DNA of 64,000 nucleotides from positions 12,835,940-12,899,939 of the forward strand of contig OV121097.1 of NCBI GenBank assembly GCA_921293015.1, written 5' to 3'. Of the stretch, positions 1 to 13,434 are shown piece by piece. The position numbers were made by a program, and so were the translations under genes. Numbering within the stretch: the first letter of the stretch is position 1; every line of letters begins with the position of its first letter. The stretch is from Phorcus lineatus. Its lineage: Eukaryota > Mollusca > Gastropoda > Trochida > Trochidae. Under the pieces are notes generated by a model, which ran no database searches, was not told the origin of the DNA, and was given only the letters and a program-made list of their open reading frames with translations.

Positions 1-345
1 CTGTAATACCCAGGTGGTTGAGTGTTAACCACAGGTAATTTCTATTAACTCTGTCGAAGGCTTTCATGATATCTATGAAACAGACACATGTCGACTGTTT
101 AGAGGCTGATAACTGAAAACAAAGAATAAAGATTTTCCTACGTACTTTGTTTAGAACGAAAACCGTTTGCTCATCTACAAGTACATTATTGCTTTCTAGT
201 CAGAGGTTGAGCCTACTATTTAAAACCTCAGAGTATATTTTACATGCTATTGAGAGAAGAGAACCTAAAGGATCACGGGGATTTGCATTTGCATGCCTTC
301 CTAATGGGATTAATCACACCTTTTTGCCACTCATTTGAGCAAATA
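1..345 (-). mobile_element. Decayed LINE reverse transcriptase fragment
   Basis: Read on the minus strand, bases 91 to 1 encode TCVCFIDIMKAFDRVNRN followed by YLWLTLNHLGIT. This is the conserved reverse-transcriptase block with the first catalytic Asp and the KAFD motif. Further upstream on the same strand (about 345-140) come WQKGVINPIRK and, in another frame, DPLGSLLSIACKIYSEVLNS, then DEQ. These are the PI.K, DP...LLS..CKIYS.VLN.R and DEQ blocks that normally precede it. The pieces lie in order but need at least one frame change and an in-frame stop, so this is a dead copy. It runs off the left edge of the window. The motifs show a non-LTR retrotransposon; the clade is not resolved. Confidence 0.8.
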
Positions 346-1059
346 CCGTTATCAAAACAAAATGTGAATAACTTACATTTGAGTAACATTTGATTACTGA
401 ATTTTGGATTTGTTTATTGATATTTCAAACTTTTAGGTTTCTACAATTAACAACTTGCTTCAATGCCACTAAATGAGAATCCCATAAAACAGACAAATTG
501 GCAACAATTGTTTTTCTTTCTTGTTAATTAGGAAAAACAACGTCTTAATTTACAACCAACGTGTCAATTTTAGTAGCTGGAAGAACGTCATAAGGTTCTA
601 ATTGGCATGTCACAATTAGCAAGCAATTAATTAGTTTTATTTGGTGTGCACTAACAATCAAATTGACACAATAATGGAGAAAGTTATATCACCCATGGGG
701 ATTTTTATCTGCGTTAAGTGAAAGATTTAGGACATTAAACTTCATTATTGCTTCACAATGGAGCCATTATAAATTCCACACTTTCCTAGTATCACAACTA
801 AGTGAGTACTAGTGAGCAACACAGGAATGACATTTAAGTAACACACAGTAAGTTTCATGAATTGTGTATGTGGCTGAAATAGAGCCAACTATCACATGAC
901 CAGAATTGAGTTCAAATCGCTTACCTAAAGTTGCATCTTTAGCTCTCAAAGGCAAAAAATTGTGACATTTTCTTGTTTTCGATTGTAAATTAAATCGGCC
1001 ATGTTTGTGATAAGAAGTCGAAATGTTCCCCCTATTAACACGTATAATAGTTAAATGAC
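346..1059. other. AT-rich intergenic stretch, nothing recognised
   Basis: No open frame of protein-like composition, RNA gene or repeat with another copy in the window was found here. Confidence 0.5.
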
Positions 1060-1310
1060 TTACTAACCAATTGCAACTTTATATCTCGTTGTGTCTGCAA
1101 TAAAAAAGTTTCAAAAAGTACGTTTGAGTCATCGGGGCCTGCCATTGTCCAGATTTCGATCATAAATCTCGACTTTTTTCCTGTTTATTGTCACTATGCT
1201 AACTGAGAAGAATTGAGATGTTAATTTTCAGAAACAACCTATATTTATCGATGAAATAACTCCCTCTATGAAGTTTGACATATGTGACCCCAACAACATA
1301 CTCTGTACCC
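1060..1310 (+). repeat. Dispersed repeat family R1, copy 1
   Basis: This stretch matches 39,780-40,056 in the same orientation and 16,782-16,925 and 43,600-43,865 in inverse orientation. Shared landmarks are TTTCAGAAACAACC, GAAGTTTGACATAT and CAACAACATACTCTGT. The other copies end in a TTAA; this one loses its right end where a SINE begins at about 1,311. The length and the absence of coding potential suggest a non-autonomous DNA element. Confidence 0.7.
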
Positions 1311-1480
1311 ACTGGATCAAGAGGTCCGTGGTTCGAATCCCGCCAGGTGCTCGGCAAATGTGTCTTCAGTAAAGAACTGTTCTCCACGCAGTAAGGTTTG
1401 GGTGCAATGCTGCACCGAATTTCAGCGCGGTACCACCCATGGTACTGCAGAAAAAGTTGCCGATCCCCTAGGGGGAATAA
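1311..1480 (+). mobile_element. 5'-truncated tRNA-derived SINE
   Basis: The Pol III B box GGTTCGAATCC lies at 1330-1340. The body is shared with the fuller copy at 38,350-38,560: GATCAAGAGGT, the B box, CCCGCCA, then AGTAAGGTTT.GGTGCAATGCT. The A-box half is absent, as expected for a 5'-truncated copy. Confidence 0.75.
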
Positions 1481-4400
1481 TCAAACGGATAAATGATCTT
1501 TAAACATCTTGAGCAAAGACTTTTTATTTAACGTCATTATACCAATAATTTTCTTTTTATAATGAAAATCGTGACCATTTTATAAATCGACTTAACCAGA
1601 ATTCAGTAATCACTTTAAATTCCACACTTTCCCTTGAGACTGTCACGTTATCAAATTTATAAGAATGAAATTGTAAAGGGTATCAAATCCAAGCTAAACA
1701 CTAAAAGCACGTGTAGTGAATCTCGAGTTACACGAATGTTGATGTTTAATTAAGCACTTCATTAGTTCTAACAATCAGTAGTGTCATAAACCTTAACCAA
1801 TGTGGTATCTTATCTCCTTGGAGACAACCCTAGTGTCGTTGCTATGGCAACACAGGTGTCGCGCTCATCCAAAAAGAATCAAGACACCTCTTCAACAGGA
1901 AAACAGCTGAATGTACGCTAAATGAGACACATCAAGCTGATCTGCTTATCATTTGACATGATAAGAGGACGGGGTGAAATTTACAACACTTATAAACCAA
2001 ACAGACGCTAATTACTAGAGTTCATTACTGGTTGCTCATTAATGATGTTCCAATCGTTTTAATTTGAATGCATAATGGAATCACGTATCTTGTGGTCCGA
2101 ATTCTCATAAATTTGAATTCCCGATTCGAGAGATAACTTGTCTTGGGAAAGATTCTGCAAAAATTATTCAATTTAAAGTCATTTTATATTTCATAAATTT
2201 GCCAAATTTATTTCATTTAAAGAGATTTTAAATTTTATAAACTTTTTAGAATTAAACTCAAATGTGGAAGTCGTCGTGTAAAGACGTTATTTTGATATAA
2301 ACAACCTCCTCTGCAAGGGATATCACGAGCCAATATCAATGACTAGATAATGTAAATGGGTTTTTTTACAGATCTACCATGATTTTTTGGATCACTGATT
2401 GTTCATCAGAAGAAATGTACATCCATCATGTCCTAAAATCAATATTCAGTCCTAAAAACGTCTATTATGTCCCCAAAAGCGTCCAATTATGTCCAGAAGG
2501 ATTCTTTAATGACCAATATCGCCTTAACCCTAAAATCTGAAGGGTCGGTCCGGTTATTGACTTACCGGATACGGACTATTGTCCGGAGAAGAAATGAAAT
2601 AATGTGGAAGGCGTGCCCATATAATCATGACACATGCCCTGTCCTTACAGTGTAAAGTTTGACATGATCTAAATAAAACCACTTTGACTAATTGACTTTG
2701 ACACGGTCGAATGTTCGACAAACATCCAAGCTTCTCATGTTTGAGAACAGACGGATTTTACGGCTATTCATAGTTTTCACATGACGTCACGAACCTCAGT
2801 CACGTGGTCCGTCAGCCATTTGTGTGGACAACCAGCGCAGGCCGGCCACAGCGGCCAGTGCATTCTCACTATATTCTCCGTAGAATTAACGGTCTATCTT
2901 ATGGCCAAATTAGCTCCAAACGATGCGAATCTTGCACACATTATAAACTTACATGATTGCAAGACATGTTCATGTCGTATCTATGTGAATATTTGTACTA
3001 GCGGAGAAATAATTCAGACAATTTGAACTCGCTTCTGCCATCGATGTGACTTCGAACTTTCTCAAAAAAAACTTGAAATGAAAGGAATAATATCTATACA
3101 ACCCCTTACATGCTTTGTTTGATGGCTTGTAGACTAAACACCATTTACGGTGGACATGCTATTTTTTATTTTCTTTGTTGAAATATTTTACATCGGGTGT
3201 TTAAAATATTATAGTTATTTTTCTCATTCTAATCACAGAAAATTGAATTTTAATGTAGATGATAAAATATCCCCTCCCAAACAGCAATAGACTATTGACA
3301 AAGGAGAGGAATATTATTATCTTGGTTTCATTTCTTTTGAAATTGCATGATTAATTTCACTTTCCCGTGATTATGATTTTGGGCTATCCAAAAACATCCC
3401 ACTTGTCAGACACATGCGGTTTTTCTAAATGTCATTCAAAAATCTTCTTCATAATTTTTTCCGTATTCATAAAATATTAGCAACATTTTAAATTAAATTC
3501 GACGTGCAGATCACAATGAACTTTATTTTTTGTTCTCTTTGTGAGCATGATCCAGCTATTGAAAAAATGTCTTGACGTACGCTTATTGATATGTGATAAG
3601 ACTATTATTTGTATCTAGTACAAATGCCATGTACCGTCACTCATAAATGATTGTGCGATTCGTTATTTACAATTTCAATGCACTTGTATTGTATGTATTT
3701 GTTTAGGTATTTGTTTTATTCTTTACATTTAATTAATCCGTTTATAAATAAGTTAATTTTCTCTCTTTCTCACTATTCTTGTGTTGTTTCGTCATTAGGT
3801 ATTGAAGGTGAGAAGATCAATATGATAATGTGTCAACTATGGCATATCAATGGCAAGAGGTAGAAAATTTAAGCTGATACACATAGATAAAGGTTTTACA
3901 GGTCAATTAAAAACTTAATTGAGATATGCGATGAAAGGAAACTATTTGTTTTCATATTAGAGAGTATCGTTGACGCAAAGTTTTCAGTTAGTTATTATGA
4001 TAACAAAAAGTGCATGTGTCAGACTCAAACAGTTAAATGTTCAATTGATTCCTTTTGAAAACAATTATACACCATGTAGGAATTTACGTCTATGAATCAT
4101 TGTTTTGATGGCAGGATTTGATGGCAGTTGAACGTCTTTAGAAACGAGTCTCTTACACAAGCACGGGAGACATCACACTTGTGATCTTTACTAAGAGAAA
4201 GAAAGATTATCGTAGGTTTGAGAATTCTTTCAAAGGGTCCAAATGTTCATATTTATTGATTCTACATAAAAATCGGTTTAGCGATCAAGCGTCCAGCGTC
4301 TGCACATCCACGACGAATGTCTAAGAATAACTAATACCATATGTATATACCTTCTACTTACTAATCATAACGTTCTTAACTAAATATGATATCTCGTATA

Positions 4401-5340
4401 AAGAAAATATTAAGTAGGTTTATCCTTTTTTCTCAGGAATTGTGCGGTAGTATGCTCACTGTCATCGAAAACTTCGGTCGATTCAGTCCGTGTTAAATGG
4501 AGTCAAAGTATAAACTGAAGTGGGAATTATTTAAAAAACCCGACCCCCTGTTACTTTATTTTCCACCTCTGCATCTCCACCTGAAAGAAATAGCAAATAT
4601 ACGACCCTTTATTGTGTTTAGAGAGTCAGTTACACACGATCATTACTGAGCCGAGTGGCTTGCTTGTCCATACAAATGGCTGACTTCCGGTGACAGTCTC
4701 GCAGTGAATGGTTTAGTGAAACCTATGAATTGTTGAAATTCAAATCGATTTTATAATGCTATGGATTTATTATTTTGATTTGGAATAAAAGAAAAATAAT
4801 TCGCGAAACATAAGCGGAATTTTATAAATAGATTGACTCTTTATGTTGAAAGGCATTTTCAAACTTACTTTTTATTTGTTGGTATTGAATGCCTGGCGTT
4901 GATAATATATGTTATTTGAGAACGAATGGAAATCAACGAGAATAATTTTGATAATGAAGATATTCCGTTCAAGTGTAGTCAATCAAATAATAATACTGTT
5001 TGTTTGTTTTTATTTAAATTAAAATTATTAGAATATGGATCATGGACTTCAATTGAATGCGAAAATTTTCAGCTTTATTTATATCAATTGTAAATGCAAA
5101 TGGAAATGAAAGTTTTTCAAATCACGATTCTCATATTTCTTAACGTTAAATCCTCCTTCGTGTTTTTCAAATAAGTTCAATCTATGTTTTTAATCAAATC
5201 ATACCAAGACCCCATGGAGACAAATACTTCATTCATAAGTCAAACAAAGGAATGCATTCTCTGACATCTCTCCTCCATCACGACTCGTGTACATGTTTTA
5301 ACATTAATCATCACGTCCTAATTTCACTGCGAGGAGTCTC
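1481..5340. other. Intergenic stretch with no recognised gene
   Basis: Only short, compositionally random open frames are present. The one signal noted is the X-box-like site at 1838-1851. No repeat shared with other parts of the window was seen. Confidence 0.5.
1838..1851. promoter_or_regulatory. RFX X-box-like palindrome
   Basis: GTTGCTATGGCAAC fits the near-palindromic X-box (GTNRCY, short spacer, RGYAAC) bound by RFX transcription factors. There is no gene start close by in this window, so its use is unknown. Confidence 0.4.
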
Positions 5341-5863
5341 ACCTGTCATTCTCACCTGTCTCTAATTGGACGCCACAGGTAAACACAAATGAACACTGTT
5401 GTCTTTCGAAACCGTTTCAGTTAACACAAATTGCCCATGACGGGTACTTTATTTTTCACCTTTGCTAATTTACATATTTGCACCTGCAAATTCAACCTGT
5501 AAGGTGAAGACGTTGTTTGTCCATTTCAAATGACACCTATTGAGTGATCAGATTGCATGTACACTACACCTGACACTTACCATTGTCCATCCATAACAAG
5601 AAATTATTTTAAGAAATTACCCTTATTTAGTGTTTGTTTGAAATGACACCGATTTTACTAGTCAGTTTACAGCTATATTTCAATAGATGTTCTTTTGTCC
5701 CAAATGATTTGAGGAAACAGTCCATGGTCGAACCCAGTGTTGTCTGTTTTGAATGAGAGCGGTCATTTTACATGTCAGTCGTCTTGAGTAAACGTGTATT
5801 TTTCACCTGCTCAGGACGATTAATCAAGGTAACTCTCATCGGAAAACACCTGTATGTGTCACC
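5341..5863. promoter_or_regulatory. Cluster of CACCTG E-boxes
   Basis: Seven CACCTG hexamers occur in about 525 bases, near 5341, 5354, 5485, 5567, 5806, 5847 and 5858. Chance would give well under one. CACCTG is the core bound by Snail, ZEB and several bHLH factors. The function is inference; a degenerate repeat could also account for it. Confidence 0.4.
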
Positions 5864-6744
5864 TGTACTTGATTAATGACCAAATTGAGAGACAACGGAA
5901 GAAACTTGCATTGAAGATAACCAAACAACGGGTTCTGGCGGAATGCGACCGCTGACCTTGAAGTCAAAATATTTCTTATTTGAAAATAACACAATTTACC
6001 ATGTAACCCAACACGGACTAACGGGTGACGCATTTTAATGAATGTACCCAAAATTTCAGCTTTGACAAGATGAGGCGGTAGCGCAGGGTTAGTGTTTCTT
6101 CCCCTCATTATTCATATAAACTTCTGACTGACATTTGGAGGCGGTTCGATTAACAAAAGGGTTAGTGACACCTTTCACAAATCGTTGAAATGCAAAATGT
6201 CTTAAAACGTCAATATATATCGGAAGGTAACAGTGAATAAAATAAATGAAGAAAATGAATTTCCAAATTGACACCTTTCTAAAAATGCATTACCGTGTTG
6301 GCGGAAATTGTAATTTCAATGAATCATCAAGTGATCGTATAGATAGTTAACAAGAAGTACTATAATACCAGACTTGATGGATGGTTTCATGGTACTGTTT
6401 GAAATATCTAATGTTTTAAACTTTGGCATGATGAAGGGCTAATGAAGGGTTACAGTTTCAGCCCCTCGTTATTTATAGACATTCTGAATGCAAACAGTTA
6501 GGTAAAGGCAAGGTAAGTGACACCTTTCACAAATGAAAAATATGTTTGCAGGACTTCGGAATCATGGTTTTTGTAAAAGTGAATGAAAATAAATGACACC
6601 TTTCACAGATTTAAAAGATGTTCACACAAAAATTATGTTTAAGTATATTGTGTTATTTGAATTGAACAGTATCATCAAATATGCATGTTTCGTTACATCT
6701 AAACCACTTATAACGACATATGTAACACATGAGCATTATACCTT
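5864..6744. other. Intergenic stretch with weak internal repetition
   Basis: A phrase like GTGACACCTTTCACAAAT recurs near 6165, 6510 and 6595, suggesting old local duplication. No coding or RNA feature was recognised. Confidence 0.4.
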
Positions 6745-7365
6745 ATTTACAATACACAATAATGAATACATTATACTAACAATACACAATCATGAATCAT
6801 ATTAACAATATAAAAAGATAATTATAATACATTAACAATATACAACAAAATAATGATACCATATTAACGATACACAATAATGATGCATGACATTAACTAT
6901 ACACAATAATGAATGATACCATATTTACAATACACATTAATGAATGATACCATATTTACAATACACATTAATGAATGATACCATATTTACAATACACATT
7001 AATGAATGATACCATATTTACAATACACAATAATGAATGATACCATATTAACAATACACAACAAATAATGATACCATATTAACAATACACAACAAATAAT
7101 GATACCATATTTACAATACACATTAATGAATGATACCATGTTAAAAATACACAATAATGATTGACACCATATTTACAATACACAATAATGAATGATACCA
7201 TATTAACAATACACAACAAATAATGATACCATATTAACAATACACAACAAATAATGATACCATATTTACAATACACATTAATGAATGATACCATGTTAAA
7301 AATACACAATAATGATTGACACCATATTTTCCATACACAATAATGAATGATACCATATCAATTAA
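6745..7365. repeat. 31-bp minisatellite with 155-bp higher-order unit
   Basis: Tandem copies read roughly TTTACAATACACATTAATG plus AATGATACCATA. Adjacent well-preserved copies start 31 bases apart (for example 6961 and 6992). The left part is degenerate. A variant with CCATGTTAAAAATAC occurs at 7136 and again at 7291, 155 bases (five units) apart. The long minus-strand open frame at 7079-7309 is a product of the repeat and not a gene. Confidence 0.9.
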
Positions 7366-8865
7366 GCATAAAAAAGGAATGACACTTGTAAGGAACCGTG
7401 TCCCTGCTGATGGGGCAGTATATCAAAGAGTTGGTTTCCCTGGGAAACTAAATTCTTCCGATCTCGGTCTTAAACAATACACGATCATATTTTAATTTGA
7501 TCTTGCGGGACTTTCCCATTTATTTGGGAAAACCATTCAAAAGAAATAATTGATAAATCTCATATTATAAAATAAATCTCAGAACACATAATTGATTGAT
7601 ATATTTATCGAGTACATTTTACTAAACAGTATGTAACCATGCCAAGAAAATGTCAAATAGATCCAGGTGTATAAATCCTTTACGTGTTCCATTCATTTCT
7701 CTCAATACCATTGTTGATGATGCACAAAGGACCCGTTTATTCCTGATTTATACAATTTGTAATATATCAATCAACATTTCATAGTACGCAAAATGCCTTT
7801 GTAATGTTGATTAAAACGATAAATATTTAAATGGAAATCAATTTGCATGATAGCTACTCTTGAAGACGTTGTTGTTTCCAGAAATCTAATTATGTGGAAT
7901 AAAATGTAGATCTCTTTAATCCTTAAATGTACTTATTTGTCCTTTATTCACAGCTGATTTGCTACAGTTATTCATTATTTATAGTATGCAAAAATGTCTT
8001 GAAAATGTCGAATAGAATAATAAAAATTAAAACGTAAATCACTTCGTGTGATAGCTTCCCTTGAAAAAGTTCTTGTTTGAAGAAGAAAGACTAATGATTG
8101 AGATTCAACGATTTTGAAATGGAAGATGACAGATCTCTTGTGATGACAAAAGACAAACTTCTTCATAAAGTACAGAATCTTTTGAAGACAATTTGAACTG
8201 AGGGAACCACAAGGAAAATAATGACAGGTTTTGTTGACGATTAAAAACTACTATCAACCCTTGTTAAATCGAGAGTAAGATTTCATATCGCTTCGTTTCG
8301 TCTTAAGAAAACGTCTAAATTCTCCGTGAGAATCTTGGCCGGAGTCTTTTTACCACTGGTCACTAAAGCGTCCGGAGCAAGTGACCCGTGAAGGGTAATG
8401 AAGATGAGCCTAGAGGTCAGTAAAGTCGGCGTTTTTAACCTTTGGGGTGGTCGTTTGATTTGCCATAAGTGTCATTGAAATGTAAAACTTTAAAAGTCCA
8501 ATAATTGACGCGACCCTGTTGCCGTTCTTTTTTGCATATATCGGTATATTTTAGTATACTGCAATCAATCATTGTATGAATATAAGAAGAAATAGAGATT
8601 AAAATATTTGATGTGTCTTGAGTATAAATTATTGGCAAACCCACTTTATGATTGTCTCTATGACAAATGATATGGTGGATGAAGAACTTGATACTACCTC
8701 GCTAGAAAACTAGAAAGGTAGAGTTGGATTTTGTCAATGAGAAATGATAATTGTTAGTTTGTATTTAAACATTCTCGATCTGTAAGCTCAGCGCATTGAT
8801 CGCTTTCATAAATATATGCACTGGTATCTTTAGTGCCCATGAATAGTTTATCTCATTTCTATAAA
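7366..8865. other. AT-rich intergenic stretch, nothing recognised
   Basis: No gene, RNA or repeat that I could support. There is a local duplication of a phrase like ATAGCTxCxCTTGAAxAxGTT near 7850 and 8050. Confidence 0.4.
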
Positions 8866-9176
8866 TAGGCGTAGGAACACTTCAAAACTTGGGGGGGAGG
8901 GGGGGGTGGGCAATATTTTTTCATTTGTTTAACGCAGGGGGAGGGGGCTCAGGGGAAACGTAGTGCAGTATCATGACAGAAGGCTTTGCTCTTTTAAAAT
9001 ATTTAATCAACGTTGGCCATCGTTAATACTGTGTCACCTGTTACCTGTTACGGAGGTACGTTTTTCCACGTTTGCTCGCAATCTAATGGACTGTGTCTGC
9101 TCGCAATGCAACCTCTACTCCCCCCCCCCCTCCCCCCCCCCCCCCCCCCCCCCCCCAGTTTCTACGCCTATGCTAT
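8866..9176. repeat. Foldback element with poly-G/poly-C inner arms
   Basis: The left arm runs TAGGCGTAGGAAC..., then ...ACTTGGGGGGG (about 8867-8908). The right arm is its inverse: a long C tract (9120-9156), then AGTTTCTACGCCTA. The arms flank about 200 bases of unique sequence. The structure fits a foldback/MITE-like element. The open frames with poly-Pro over the C tract are artefacts. Confidence 0.7.
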
Positions 9177-12100
9177 ATGCTTGTAATTTTGGAAATGCTG
9201 TGGCTATTCTCTACTGCCAGTAAAAAAAATTTCATTGTAGTTTGCATTTGTCAAAGTTCATCAACCAGACCCTAAAATGAGATAAAAGCCGAAACAAAAA
9301 AGGCTCTCAAGTAAAGGCTTTAAAATAAAAATAATCTGTTTCATGATATATTTATTGAAAAATGTTTTTATCACAGTAAACAATAATAAGCTAAGACCAC
9401 GTAATGACTATTCCAGATTCAAGACAGAGAAACTGTGTTTTAAATAAGAAAAAGCCTTTTCGCATATCTAATTTCTAAATCATGCATTAGTGATATTTTG
9501 ATTTATATCGTCATACCGTTTTCTTATAAAGGTAATGAGATTTTGAAAATTGTCGTATTCTTATTAATTTTTGAATGAAGGATTCGAATTATATTGAGCT
9601 TTTTAAAACAGCAAAACTAAGATGCTTATTATATGCTATATTATGGAAACATATTATTATAGTTTTACCAATCATAACACAAACACCTTCATAAAACGAG
9701 ACCCTTTTGCAACTCTAACTACGGAAACAGCATTACTATTCATGAAACCTCTCACTAAAATCATAACCTTTAATTAAAAGCCGTCCTTATCGCAAGGTGC
9801 TATATCGCCACTACTCTGTAAGCACTCAATGATTTCTTTAGAATATCCATCAAACGATTTCTCATGGATGAAATCCGCAATTTCGAATTTAAATGAAATT
9901 ATCAAAACTGTACAAAATGTTCCAAATTGGATTAACGTATACGTCAACACCATCGACTCCAAAGGAACCCGAACTGTTATCTTTGCGTTAAGAATTCAAA
10001 GATTTTTCTCACAGAAAAAATGTCGTGTCATTAAAATTTGCTGAGGCTTACATTGTTATTAGCACTTCATGTTATTAAGCCGCGCCTAAGTCATTCAGGT
10101 GTCCAGTGGCTTCACGTGGCTTGATTAACTTCATTATCCATGACTGGGGCTTGAGACTGTCATGTTGGTTTGACCTTAGGTACAAGAGCCCCTCGATATT
10201 TTGACTTTGAGCTGATGGTGTTAATATATTTTGACATTTTGATTTAGTGAATGAAGGGTTTTCTTGACTTTAGACCAAGGTGTGTTATTATATTTCCAGT
10301 TATCAACTGAGGTGGTTTGTTAGGTTTGACCTTTGCTTATTCAGTTTGACTTAAGCTTGGAACTTTATTCATTTTACTGAGAAAATTCTGAGGGTGTCAT
10401 GCGCCTATTACTTGTTTTGATTTTTTAACTGACTTTCAGATCTTATTAAACGATTTTTGTACTGAACGTTGATGATCTTGAGATGTAAATGAGATAATTG
10501 TATTTTAGTGATGTAATTTAGTATTCTTCAAACGTATCGTTATTAAATGTATCAAGTATCACAAATTTAAAGTGATTTATTCATCTTTTGCTTTTTATTA
10601 ATCATGTCCAGGAAGTACCATAGCAGTCGAAAATCATTGAGTTGAAACATCATTTTAACGTTGATATTTCTGAATATTCCCCTTTTCCAAATTAATTTTT
10701 TTCACGAATTCTGTTTACATCTCCCTCGTTATTATTTCTTTTAATTCAAACATATTTTATTCATGACCATACAATTCATAGGTTCATAGATACTGGCTCC
10801 ACCTATCATAAATTCATAATATACTCTCGAAGATTTTCTCATTTTTCCGCAACAGTATGACCCTAATATACTCTGAAAAACAATATGTATTTTTTTTAAT
10901 TTTGTTCGTAGGCCATCAATTACTTTTCGAATTGTATTTTGATTCTCTATGCTATTACTATCTACACCTTATCTCCTCTGTTAGTGATAATGCTACGTGG
11001 ACGTCACGTATTTCTTTCATGTATATATTTCAATATTGTAGAGAGAAGCATTCAAATATGCAAATATTTTGTTATTTTTGAATAATTATGTTTAAAAGAA
11101 CCAGTGTACACAATTTGTACAACTAAGGTACAGATAATATATATGTCGATATTACTAACGATCCTTACTCAAATAATCTACCTCGTAAATTTTTTTAACA
11201 AATATGTACGTATTCAGGTTATAAAGTTGATTCTAAAAATAATACTGTATGAATATGATCGAATAAAGAGAGGAGATGAGTGTGTCCAAAAAACGTCATC
11301 CATGTGTTCAATTATTAGAAATTCAAAATTATATTTTTTAAATTCTTTTACGTTCATTCACATTTTTTAAACTTTCTGTTGACCTCAAAATTACAGAATC
11401 ACTTATTGTCATTCTATGGAGACGTCTATTCAAAATATCATTCACATCTAACTCATTACGCTTTCCTTAGAAGATAGAGGATGAAAACTGGTAAAAGCAC
11501 CTATTCCACCTACTCAAGTACTTTCATATATTCATGAAGTACTATTTTATCAAACTTTCCATTCCATTTATTTTATTCGCACGTCTTTATACTGAATTTT
11601 TAGTTTCAAGGTATTTGATAACCAAATATAATACCAACCTTTTTGACTAATTCAACTTTTCAAAAGCCAAAGACTTAGATATAACATATATTCTTAGTCT
11701 CTTTATACTCTATTTAACTTTTTCCAAAAAAATACTATATTCATTTCTGTTCTTGTATAAACAAATTCAAGCATGCATATCATTATAGAAACAAGAGATT
11801 GAAGAATTATAAAAGATATTATATTTGAATTATAAAAACAGAACTTTTCTAAGGTGGGAGTTATATATACATATATGTATATGTACATGAAGTGGATGTA
11901 CATTTTTTTAAATTCCTTGTTTAAGAATCGCTACAAATTGTAACATGATGAGCTAAATTTCATAACTTTTAAAGAACTACATCGAGTATAAGCAGAATAT
12001 TTGTCTATTTTATATGAAATGCGAATGTCGTTTTATACGTATAGGGACTTTGATAGGTTTAATTGATACCGTGTTCTATGATTCGATTCAATTGGTCCTT

Positions 12101-13434
12101 TCTAACCAGATAACTTTCGATATTTCGCAAAACTGAAGCAAGTAGAGCATTGTTTTCGCGCTTTCTCCACAGAAGTCATTGTTATTGTCTTCACAGCGAA
12201 TTTTTTCAGTAAGTATTTTAGGTAAGATTCTATATTAAACGATATTGAACCATAAAGGGTTTCTAGCTGAGTGGCATTTTTGCAGCTTTTGCAGTTTCAT
12301 TAATGATTAATATGTCAGTTACATATGCATCAAAATATTTCATACACATGTACATGCACCTAAATAAATCCAAAAGTTTCAACAGAATTTTCCCTTTTCC
12401 ATATGAGCCTTTACAACCCTATTCATCTTATTCATAATTTATTTTCAAAGCATAATAACACAATGTTATGCAAAAATACAATTTCGATTTTAAAAGTTGA
12501 CGTAATCGTATCACGTTGATCATCATTTATTTCTGAATAGTATCTTCCTCTTTGTCACTTCTATGTTTCTCATGTGAATATACTTAATTTCTTTTCAATA
12601 AGTCTTCATTATGTTATTTATTATGCATTTCAACTGAATACTTTATTTCACTGAATGTTAACCCATTGTAACGTTTTAATCGAAATTTCTCGATTTTCGA
12701 TCAAATATCTGGCTTATTCCTAGTCTCAAGAATATTGGGTTGTTTATTACTTTCGAAAGTGTCACGTATTGTACATTCATTCTTTTATTCATTATTAATT
12801 CAAGATTATAACAATTCGAAGTTCAAAATGTAAATCAATTGTAATATCAAATAAAATCTAGAATCAATGAATTCGTTCTATTTGTGTTAAAATTCATTAT
12901 GCATTCCAGAGTACAAAAGGAAACAGCCCACAAAAACATTATTCCTTTTTCATAAGTGTTAACCTACTTCATAAGTGTTAACCCAATTGTTATATCTTAA
13001 TCAAAAATATTTCTCTCATGTTTTTCTCAAGGCACTAGAACACACGTGAGTGTTTGTTCAGTACAAGACCAGTGGTCACGAGTGGTCAAGCCACGGACTG
13101 AAGTGGTCAGTGGTCAAGGTAAGATGGTATTCAACACAGCACAATATGTTTGTGAAGAGAGACACTTGTCTCTCAATGTGTCTCTCCGAGAATCCACTTA
13201 ACGTCACCTGGCGTTATCAAACATAATTGGTTACCTGCCGGGTCCCCCATCAAGGTACGGAAGAACAATCCTCTACCCCCCACATTGTCACACCTGTAAT
13301 CATTGTAATAAACGTCTACAGATAGCCAGAGCGTCGCGTCTTAATTAATAGCAGCGTATTGTTCATATTGTACCATGTGATGGGTGCAGTGTTCATGTGA
13401 GAACAGTTTAATGTCACCCTCCCTCCCGGCCTCT
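9177..13434. other. Very AT-rich intergenic stretch
   Basis: No recognisable gene. The short open frames on both strands (for example 9774-9962 minus, 10857-11081 plus, 11104-11370 plus) have AT-driven composition, lack motifs and show no convincing splice context. A local phrase built on GTGGTCA is repeated at 13,067-13,112. Confidence 0.45.

Noticed and set aside
7079-7309. Minus-strand open frame of 76 residues
   Set aside because: It is made entirely of the 31-bp minisatellite; the peptide is an echo of the repeat.
8963-9275. Open frames with poly-proline
   Set aside because: The proline run is the translated C tract of a foldback arm.
9774-9962. Minus-strand 62-residue frame with a protein-like look
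   Set aside because: No family recognised, an overlapping frame on the other strand and no splice support.
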